A stretch of DNA of 35,660 bases, taken from NCBI GenBank assembly GCA_029834535.1, contig JAQMWT010000090.1, positions 1-35,660 on the forward strand. Reading direction: 5' to 3'. The stretch's first letter is position 1, and every line of letters begins with the position of its first letter. Shown here piece after piece: positions 19,701 to 26,909 of the stretch. The translations under genes were made by a program, and so were the position numbers. Source of the DNA: Chrysophaeum taylorii (taxonomy: Eukaryota; Sar; Pelagophyceae; Pelagomonadales; Pelagomonadaceae). The notes below the pieces were generated by a model that saw nothing but the letters and a program-made list of their open reading frames with translations, did not search any database and had not been told where the DNA came from.

Positions 19701-19978
19701 CGGGAGATCCTAACTACTAATCGACAGATGTTTGTATGTCTGTTTGTTTGTCTTTAAATGTCGACTGCTAAGAGGGGGGTGTGTGTGGGGAGCATGAAGG
19801 ATGGGGGTGGGTGTGTGGGGTATGAGGGATGTGCCTGGCGGACGGGCGGAGATAAGTACGCGGGACCTAGTCGGGGTCATCGCCGAGGCGTGGGGCAGGC
19901 GAAGAGAGGACGGGCCCCGCCCGTCTGTCTATCCCTCGATTTAGGGTAAGGATCATGTAGGCCCACGAGCCGGCCATT

Positions 19979-20575
19979 GATCCTCGAAGCCGTCTACGGT
20001 GACCTCGCAGACTATTTCCACGACCCGCGGCGGCTCTTTTAGCCAGCGCGCCATTCTCACGCCCCGTTGAAACGATGTTGTCGATGCTGACAACGCGCGC
20101 ATGAATGACCGCGGCCTTTTTTTCCCGGAGACGAGGCGTCGAAGTTCTTTTCGGCCGACTAGGTTGGGTCGGAAGACGACGCCTCGCTCTCAAGAGTCGA
20201 GTTTTGAACTCCCTGACAACCAACGGCATGCTGACTTTGATCGCGAGCTTAAAGTCTTCGCAACCTCGACCCGTCGCACGGCCACTGCAACGGTACCAGA
20301 TACATGATCGATCGTGTCGTTGTCACCGAGGCTCCTCCAACCTGTATCCCTTAAGGCCCGCCGACGCCAAACGATCACCAAGAGCCAGGGCCAGACGCCC
20401 CGCGAGGTCGGCGTCCTCTTGGCGAAGCCCGTCTTCTGCCACGTCCAGCTCGACGTCGCTCTCTGTCGATCGGCAACCCCGAGGATATCCTCTTCTTGGT
20501 CGACGACTCCACCCTACTCCACACGTGCTCCGCAATACCGATAAGCCCCCTCCCGGCGTCTACGCGCGCACTGTA
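19979..20575 (+). pseudogene. RepHel helicase C-terminus, copy B
   Basis: Reads L-E-A-V-Y-G-D-L-A-D-Y-F-H-D-P-R-R-L-F and then an in-frame stop created by a 4-bp longer segment (TAGCCAG) than in copy A. It continues in other frames with L-T-T-N-G-M-L-T-L-I near 20220, S-Q-G-Q-T-P-R-E-V-G-V-L-L near 20390, P-V-F-C-H-V-Q-L-D-V-A-L near 20440 (motif VI, normally H-x-Q-L-Y-V-A-L-S-R) and P-R-I-S-S-S-W near 20480. Diagnostic for the Helitron helicase C-terminus. Disabled by several shifts and stops. Confidence 0.8.
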
Positions 20576-20579
20576 GGTG

Positions 20580-20923
20580 GACTTGCTGGGACCAGGTGAA
20601 CTTACTGGGGTTTGAGATTGGGACTCGGCGAATATAGTGACCAGGTGAACTCACTGGGACCAGGTGAACTTACTGGGGTTTTTAGAGTTAACTCTAAGGT
20701 TAGCGGCGTGTGCGGATCAAAGCGGCTTAGATTGGCGGAGGCGAGAGCGACGAGGTCGGAGGAGTGGTGTGACTCACTGTGAGCACGAGTGGGTTTACGC
20801 CGAACTTACTGGGGTTAGAGATTTGGACTAGGTGAACTTACTGACCAGGTGAACTTACTGGGACCAGGTGAACTTACTGGGGTTAGAGATTGGGACTAGG
20901 TGAACTTACTGGCCTGCACTTGT
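20580..20923 (+). repeat. Subterminal iterated motif block, copy B
   Basis: ACCAGGTGAACTTACTGGG and close variants occur at least eight times in two clusters (20585-20675 and 20805-20915). Between them lies a GC-rich ~130-bp stretch that includes CGAGTGGGTTTACGCCGAAC. The word contains a short self-complementary part (CCAG...CTGG), so each unit could form a small hairpin. Confidence 0.85.
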
Positions 20924-21056
20924 ATAATCCATTTTACTCTCATAGTTGATTTTGACGTTTACTAGATCTAAGGGCGTGACGTCAATGGCAAGACTTTTGA
21001 CGTGGCAACAAAAATTAATTAAGTTCGAGTCACGGCGCAGCCCTTTACAATAGGTT

Positions 21057-21341
21057 TTACTCCAACTTCAGAGTTACGGCTAATATTACCTCATGATCTC
21101 GGAGTTGACCTTGTTGATGTGGCCTTCCTTCTCCACTTTGTACTTTGTAAAATCCTTGTTCACGCGCAGGGTCGTGCCCAGCGCAGGAGGGTATAAAGGG
21201 CAAATTCCTCGGCCATGCGAACGATAAGTTGGCAGCTGCGATGATGCGCTTTGCAGAACCACCTCTCAGCAGGGAGTGCGCCGATATTGATTGAAATTCG
21301 CGTTTCGAGAGCTTGCCGACGTTGAGCATCATCCGGTCCAA
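21057..21341 (-). CDS. Small hypothetical protein
   Basis: 94-codon frame from ATG 21341 with coding-like composition (N-V-G-K-L-S-K-R-E-F-Q-S-I-S-A-H-S-L-L) to a stop at 21057. No domain is recognised. The simple repeats at 21352-21482 lie directly upstream and separate it from the next minus-strand frame; it may be a 3' exon of that gene. Confidence 0.3.
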   Translation of the reverse strand: MDRMMLNVGKLSKREFQSISAHSLLRGGSAKRIIAAANLSFAWPRNLPFIPSCAGHDPAREQGFYKVQSGEGRPHQQGQLRDHEVILAVTLKLE

Positions 21342-21351
21342 GAGCCTGGGA

Positions 21352-21482
21352 ATCCGATCCGATCCGATCCGATCCGATCCTGGAGGTGCAATTTATTTAT
21401 TTATTTTATTTATTTATTTTAATTTATTTTATTTATTTATTTATTTATTTTAATTTATTTTATTTATTTATTTATCTATTTT
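21352..21482. repeat. (GATCC)n followed by (TTTA)n low-complexity block
   Basis: Five to six GATCC units at 21352-21380, then about 95 bp of TTTA/TTTTA units (21388-21482). This is the most AT-rich block in the window and lies between two minus-strand frames. Confidence 0.9.
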
Positions 21483-22249
21483 TTCTCCGAGAGGTCGTCA
21501 GGTAATAGATTGCTTGAGCACTCAATCGATGCTGGACCCACTTCACGAAGGCGCGTTCGAACTCCACGTTGAAGTCCAGCGTCTCGCCCCAGCTTGCTGC
21601 TGCTCCTCGGAATTATAATCTGCCCTCCTTTCTTGGTGGCCGTTCTTAGGATATCAAGCCGTTGCCGTCCTCCTCCCCATTCATCCTCGCTCTCACCCTG
21701 TACCTTGTGGCACGCCACCGGAGGGGTCTCTAACGCAGACGACAGGCTACGCGCGTCGAACAATTTTGATTGGATGTCGTATTGGAAAGAATGTCGCTTT
21801 AAAGGTTTGAGCAAGTGCACAACCCTACGATAGAGTCTCGAGGAGTTTCGATACGTCCTTATTTCCGAGCAAAACGCGCGTGTTTTCGAGCGACGGTCCG
21901 CTTCGAAGTTTTTATTGTACTCCTTGAAACACCTACCCTCTCGGGGTCGCCGAAATCTCGTATCCAGCTCGTATCCAGCTCGCCCAGCTCGCCGAACTCT
22001 CGTATCCAGCACGAGATCCTCCAACACCACTTTCCGGTCATTTCGTGAAAACGAAAAATGCCACATCGAGAAGAATTTCGACCAGTGCCAAGGTAGCGCT
22101 GGAAGAGCAACAGACCTACGACGAGCACCGTAGAATTGTGCGACTTGAAAGGCTGCCGCGAGCTCCAACGCATTGACCCGCCGCCGGCCGAGGAGCTCTG
22201 ACCACCAATGAGGACGAAAAACTCGGAGGCGTATGCGGCCAAAGACCAA
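21476..22249 (-). CDS. Hypothetical protein, probable late frameshift
   Basis: A 257-codon frame opens near 22249. It includes R-N-D-R-K-V-V-L-E-D-L-V-L-D-T-R-V-R, F-Q-Y-D-I-Q-S-K-L-F-D-A-R-S-L and L-D-I-L-R-T-A-T-K-K-G-G-Q-I-I-I-P. The last ~40 codons read better in a neighbouring frame (E-T-L-D-F-N-V-E-F-E-R-A-F-V-K-W-V-Q-H), implying a 1-bp shift near 21587. No family is recognised. It is followed directly by the (TTTA)n block. Confidence 0.4.
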   Translation of the reverse strand: MVFGRIRLRVFRPHWWSELLGRRRVNALELAAAFQVAQFYGARRRSVALPALPWHWSKFFSMWHFSFSRNDRKVVLEDLVLDTRVRRAGRAGYELDTRFRRPREGRCFKEYNKNFEADRRSKTRAFCSEIRTYRNSSRLYRRVVHLLKPLKRHSFQYDIQSKLFDARSLSSALETPPVACHKVQGESEDEWGGGRQRLDILRTATKKGGQIIIPRSSSKLGRDAGLQRGVRTRLREVGPASIECSSNLLPDDLSEKK

Positions 22250-22266
22250 AGATTCGTTTCACTCGT

Positions 22267-22937
22267 TTACTTGATCACGAATCCTGCGAGGGAATGCACG
22301 ACCGCCAAGGTCTCTGGTTTAAAGACACAACATTTGTCGAGAGCTGAATGGACTCCTCCTATCATCGCTCTTAGTGATGCGCGAGTCAGACGACGACTTT
22401 CTCCAAGGACAAGCCCGTGGTCTGCGACCCCAAGATCAATCAAGCGCACCGCTGCTTGCGCCCTCAAGGCTCGGACCGCTTTTCGCCGGGTCTGCGCGAC
22501 CACCATCCGACGCCGTCTGACGATGATTGAGCCCGGCCTCGAGGAGTAGCAACGAGTGCTCCCATGCGCGACGACGATCTCTGTCCTTGCCCCCACTTGT
22601 GCCGCCACTGCGAAGCCCGAACTCTCCGCTTATAAGATCAGCGCCGAAATGCTCTTGTCGGAAGGACGACATAAGAAAGGACAATCAGACGAGCCACAAA
22701 GATCATGTTCGCCGGAATTCTGTCGCGCAACGGTAGCTTGGCTAAGCCTCCTGCTGTCATTGCTCGAAGATCCTCTGACCTGCACCTCGGTCCGCGAGTG
22801 GGACGGGCATGTGGCGTAAGGAGAATTTTAGGGGCTACCTGGCGTGCCTTCGAATCCTGGCTCGCCGCTCGCGTCCGTGCCCTTGGTGGAGTCACTGGAC
22901 GAGGATAGCCGTTCTCCCGCCACACAACCACAAACAA
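22267..22937 (-). CDS. Hypothetical protein, frameshifted
   Basis: Three minus-strand frames follow each other with little overlap: 22937-22638, 22684-22436 (S-F-R-Q-E-H-F-G-A-D-L-I-S-G-E-F-G) and 22608-22267 (A-A-V-R-L-I-D-L-G-V-A-D-H-G-L-V-L-G-E-S, ending L-A-G-F-V-I-K). They may be one protein with two single-base shifts. No domain is recognised. It lies between the gypsy 3' end and the next hypothetical gene. Confidence 0.3.
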
Positions 22938-23039
22938 CTTCCGTGTCTCGTCCTCACAACTTGAGGATCGGCTGTTGCTTTATGATCAAGATATTATCGA
23001 AACACAGAAATCATGGTGACACATGTCTCGGAAAAGAAA

Positions 23040-23069
23040 GATGATGTCATAAAGAAAACTGACATCATC
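23040..23069. other. Perfect 10-bp inverted repeat near the gypsy 3' end
   Basis: GATGATGTCA and TGACATCATC flank a 10-nt A-rich loop. It lies about 120 bp beyond the polyprotein stop, where a 3' LTR would be. TGACATCA also resembles a bZIP-type binding half-site. Function is inferred only. Confidence 0.7.
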
Positions 23070-23187
23070 ACGACGGAGTAGGGTGCCCCTGATAAGGGGG
23101 GGCTCTAGAAGAGGGGTAAGCCTTAGGAGGCGGGAGTTGCCGCCGCTGGACTCCCCTGGTAAGAATTCGAGCTGCCCCAGCGAGGTG

Positions 23188-24287
23188 CTAGCGCGAGGAG
23201 CGCGGCTTCGCCTTACGAGCATCTCGTGAACGAATCTTCTGGTAAACGCGGGTGATGACCGGTTCAGGAACTCGGCCACTGCGTAAAGTAAACTTGGGAA
23301 TCAACACATCAATCTCGTGCGGAGCGAAATCCGTGACACAAGGAGTTGTGTTGGAAGAAACTCTGGACTTGTCGGTGAAACTTCGACCTTCAACGTCCTT
23401 GAACTCGGGCTTGAGCTTGCGGTGCGAAAGGTGAGAGGTCGGCTTGAAACAAGAGACATCATCGTTCGGACCCAAATCGGAATAGAAATGTAGAGCAACA
23501 CGATCATTTTGGTAATCGTAAGGCTCATAAACTTCAGCAACATAAATCTTCTTGCGCCAATCAGAGCACCTCCGGGCAGGAATCCGGAAAACAACAAACT
23601 TACCGTGCTGATAATCATCACGGAAGGTTTCTTCGGGTTTGCGGATGGCTTGATCAACGATCGCAGGTACCATCACAGGCGTGATCTGACTTACATGAGC
23701 ACGTCGTTCTTCGGGCGGAGAGTCGAGAGACTCAATCCTATAGGTGACCGGGGAAAGGCGTTCCTTGATAATAAACGGCCCTCGCCATTCCGGTCGAAGT
23801 TTGTTCTGAAGGAAAGGGATGTAGAGCAAAACGTGCGATCCTTCCTTGTATTCAACATCAACATGATCAGCATTGTAAGCCAATCGCTGTTTCTTCAAAG
23901 CTTTATCACGAGCCTCGCGGACGAGCTTTGTATAATATTTCAATCGTTCGCGAGTCACGGCGACTGCATCAGAGCGAGTCTTCGGCAATAATCGTGTATC
24001 AAAATCCATGAGCGTGTAGTCAGTCGGTAGCATCGGCTGACGGTTCAGGCGTAGCATAAAGGGAGAAATCTGCGTGCCTGGAATAAACTTGCGGTTGTAG
24101 CAAAACGCAATATAATGAGCAAAGTCAGGACAATCCGTGATGTTCCGGCCCTGCAAGCACGGATGAAGGCCTTGATAAATCGGTTTACACGCTCAGCCGG
24201 GTTCGACTGGGCATGATAAGGAATCGTAGTTTGGTATCGTGTGTTAAAGAGATGGCAAAACTCGCGCATCAACTTGTTCACGAACTC
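23188..24287 (-). pseudogene. Gypsy integrase C-terminal half plus extra module
   Basis: After the nonsense codon at 24290-24288 the integrase core continues (E-F-V-N-K-L-M-R-E-F-C, then P-Y-H-A-Q-S-N-P-A-E-R-V-N, which contains the third catalytic acid). A 1-bp shift near 24156 leads to a 322-codon frame. That frame carries the GPY/F-type C-terminal domain (W-R-G-P-F-I-I at residues 124-130). It then adds about 150 further residues, with a module at residues 182-255 (G-K-F-V-V-F-R-I-P, K-I-Y-V-A-E-V-Y-E-P-Y-D, V-A-L-H-F-Y). That module is barrel-like and in the place where other gypsy elements carry chromodomains. It is not a canonical chromodomain; a BAH or SH3-like reader is a guess. Confidence 0.75.
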
Positions 24288-25485
24288 TTAACCGTTGTCG
24301 GTACGAATCATCTGGGGCAAGTAGCCCTTGAGTAGGATGTTGATGACAAAAGACTCGAGGACAGACTCAGCAGTCTTATCGTTCAAAACACCCAGAATCA
24401 AGAAATGCGAGAACGGATCAAAAAATACTAGAAGATACGTCTCGGGACCAGCGCTAGGCAAGGGCCCAAATAAACCCATGCAAAGAACAGCACCATCACC
24501 ATCGTAGACTGGCTGCTGCAAGAGTCCAGCTCGTTTCGGCTCAGGCGTACGAGCTTTCTGGCAAACTAAACATTCAGCAATGAAGATTCCAACTTCGTTC
24601 GACATGTGAGGCCACCAAAATCGTTCTTGGATAGCCTGGACGGTACTGTGACGTCCCATATGACCACCGTTAACCGGAGTGTCATGGTAGAGTCGAATAA
24701 TGCGCTTGCGCAACGTAGCAGGTGCAACAATCATCGGGTGCGAATCAGCAGAAATGCGATAAAGAACATCTTTAACGACTTCGAATCGTTCGTTCGCTCG
24801 GGAACGTCGCGGCGTCTGACCTTGGGCCATTCGGTAGCGAATATCCTCGCAAGCAGCATCAGATTCTTGCTCACGTGCGATCTCAGCGAGCGTTATATTA
24901 TCGGGTATCTTATCGATATAATCTTTGTAAGCGGCTGCGTCCTTGAAGATCTGTGGCTCATCGCGCGCACGGTTCTTCCGACGTTGTCTCGTAGCGTGAG
25001 ACGTAGCCAATTTCTTCGGATCTTTTTCAGGATCTTCTTCCTCGTCTTCCGGCAGTTCGGTCGTAATAAACGACATTATGAAGTGGCAGCCGGAGGCGGG
25101 AATTCCTCGGTCATCAACAGGTCGGGGAAGCTCTTGGAACACCAAATAAGCGTGGTTCAAAGGATCTCCAAACTCGTCAGTCTCGATGACGTGATCTATC
25201 GGATTGCGGGAGAGACAGTCAGGGATACTCATTCCTGGTGACTTTCCCGGCTTGTAACCAAGTTCAGGGTCAAAATTGGCGAGGCGCATCGCCCAACGAG
25301 CAAGCTGCCCAGACGAGTGCATCGCCTTACGTAAAAACGTCAAATTTCGGTGATCGGTCTCCAAAACAGTCCGGTTCCCTTCGATGTAGGCTCGAAAGTG
25401 CTCTAGAGAAAGTATAACTGCCAGCAGCTCTAGCCGACGGGGCTCGTAATTGCGCATCTCCTTCGGCACAGCTCGGCTCCAATAT
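24288..25485 (-). pseudogene. Gypsy RNase H end, integrase zinc finger and core
   Basis: A 393-codon frame. It begins in RNase H (R-R-L-E-L-L-A-V, T-D-H-R-N-L-T-F-L), then a linker with acidic and K/R-rich stretches. The integrase HHCC finger follows (Y-H-D-T-P ... G-G-H-M-G ... C-L-V-C-Q-K) and then the core. Where gypsy cores normally have M-D-L-F-G-P-L-P this copy has M-G-L-F-G-P-L-P, so the first catalytic aspartate is glycine. The second, in R-T-D-N-G, is present and is followed at once by TAA. Joined upstream to the RNase H start by a 1-bp shift near 25490. Confidence 0.8.
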
Positions 25486-25878
25486 TCAACACACTCGTTC
25501 TTCTCGAGTCACTCTTCCGGCATCGTCCTTGATTTCGACAATCTGGAAGAGATATGCTCCAAGTCCATCCTTGGAAGCATCGGATCGGATCTGAAAAGGC
25601 GGATCATAATCGGGGTGGTAGACTCCACGGGAATCAAACAGAGCTTCAATAATCGCATCCCAAGCTTTCTGACACTCGGGCGTCCACTCGAACTTTACAC
25701 CTTCGAGGCATAATCGTCTCAATGGTTCCACGATCTTCGAGTAGCCCTTCACATATCGCCGGCAGTAATTACTCATGCCGATGAAAGAGCGTATCTGGGT
25801 CTTCGGGGAAGTATTCGGTATAGTACCTGGAATCGGCATCTTCGGCAGTGCTTCCAGCGTCTTCGGATTCGGCTTCAA
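25486..25878 (-). pseudogene. Gypsy RT thumb and RNase H start
   Basis: 130-codon frame with R-S-F-I-G-M-S-N-Y-C-R-R-Y-V (gypsy RT connection), F-E-W-T-P-E-C-Q-K-A-W, and the first RNase H acid in R-S-D-A-S-K-D-G-L-G-A-Y-L. It continues the RT frame after a 1-bp deletion at about 25879 and precedes the rest of RNase H after another shift near 25490. RNase H would remove the RNA template strand during cDNA synthesis. Confidence 0.8.
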
Positions 25879-26831
25879 GCTTCTGGGGTCGAGATGTGTC
25901 CCAGAAATTCTATATCATCCTTGAGAAGGTGGAACTTCGCGGTTCGACCGCTGTACCCTCTCTGTGCCAAATGACACATCACTTCGATCAAAACTTGTAA
26001 ATGTCGATGAAGATCGTCGGATCCCATCATAATATCGTCAACAAACGCAACCAAGTCTTGATACATCCATTTCGAAAGGTCGCTCGCCATTTGCTTGCGG
26101 AAAAGAGCTCCGGCCGTCTTCACACCTAGAGGTAATCGCAAGAAACTATGAGCGCCAAGTGGGCTAACCATCGTGACAGCGTCTTGCGCTGCCGGATCCA
26201 GACGAAGGTTGTGGTATCCCCATCTAATATCAATGCATGTCCGCCATCGTCTCATAGCGAGAAAAGCTAAAGCATCATCTTGTCGAATGTTCGGCCAACT
26301 GTCATTGACCAATTGATCGTTGAGTTGACGTAAGTCAACTGCAGCACGGAACGCGTTTGACGTTCCAATCTCAGCTCCTTTCTTCGGAAGCATCAACACA
26401 GGAAAGCCCCAAGGTGAGTTGGCCGGACGAATGACACCATCCCGGCACCACTCGCTGATCTGCTTGCGGAGACAATCGAGCTTCGCAGGCGTCAATCGGT
26501 AGGGCGTCATCTTAATCGGTCGCGGATTCGCGTCTTTGAATCGTAGAGACACAGGAGGTGAGTCCACAGGTCTCATAATCGGGTCGAAAAAGGCCCAAGA
26601 ATATTGCACACAGTGACGGAGCATCAGTTTCGCCTCGTCATCTAAGTGCGGATTGTCAGGAATTCCCAGCTCCTGAACAACCTTGTCAACTTCTTCCTTC
26701 GTAGGAACTTGAACTTTCATAGCTTCATTATCCTTGACATGCTCGGGAGTTTGCGGCAGCGGTGCACCCTCAGCATCGCGCGGCGCATCTTTCCATGGCA
26801 CATCGAACTTCTTCTCATATTTTAGTCTCAC
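25875..26831 (-). CDS. Gypsy reverse transcriptase domain
   Basis: A 318-codon uninterrupted frame. Motifs in order: N-S-P-W-G-F-P-V-L-M-L-P-K-K (residues ~140-155), A-A-V-D-L-R-Q-L-N near 175, C-I-D-I-R-W-G-Y-H near 205, L-P-L-G-V-K-T-A-G-A-L-F near 240, and F-V-D-D-I-M-M, the catalytic Y/F-x-D-D box, near 265. It ends F-L-G-H-I-S-T-P-E, where a 1-bp deletion breaks the frame. All RT catalytic acids visible are intact. N-terminal ~90 residues are the usual linker before RT, directly following the methyltransferase module. Confidence 0.9.
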   Translation of the reverse strand: MRLKYEKKFDVPWKDAPRDAEGAPLPQTPEHVKDNEAMKVQVPTKEEVDKVVQELGIPDNPHLDDEAKLMLRHCVQYSWAFFDPIMRPVDSPPVSLRFKDANPRPIKMTPYRLTPAKLDCLRKQISEWCRDGVIRPANSPWGFPVLMLPKKGAEIGTSNAFRAAVDLRQLNDQLVNDSWPNIRQDDALAFLAMRRWRTCIDIRWGYHNLRLDPAAQDAVTMVSPLGAHSFLRLPLGVKTAGALFRKQMASDLSKWMYQDLVAFVDDIMMGSDDLHRHLQVLIEVMCHLAQRGYSGRTAKFHLLKDDIEFLGHISTPEA

Positions 26832-26909
26832 TTCCGGGTGGCTTTGTTGATCCTCTCGCCTTTGACACGAACACTCGGCTCGCTCTTAATCTTCGGTTCC
26901 CGATCTCGC

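Larger units (their letters stand above)
19708..20923 (+). mobile_element. Helitron-like non-autonomous element, copy B
   Basis: The most complete copy. It starts A|TCCTAACTACTAATCGACAG, and Helitrons characteristically begin with TC after A. A ~185-bp G-rich module follows (19754-19935), then helicase remnant (19979-20575), then the iterated motif block ending GGCCTGCACTTGT. Homology with inverted copy A is lost at both ends within a few bases of these positions, which defines the element. Its 1,216 bp is far below an autonomous Helitron, so any movement was in trans. Confidence 0.75.
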
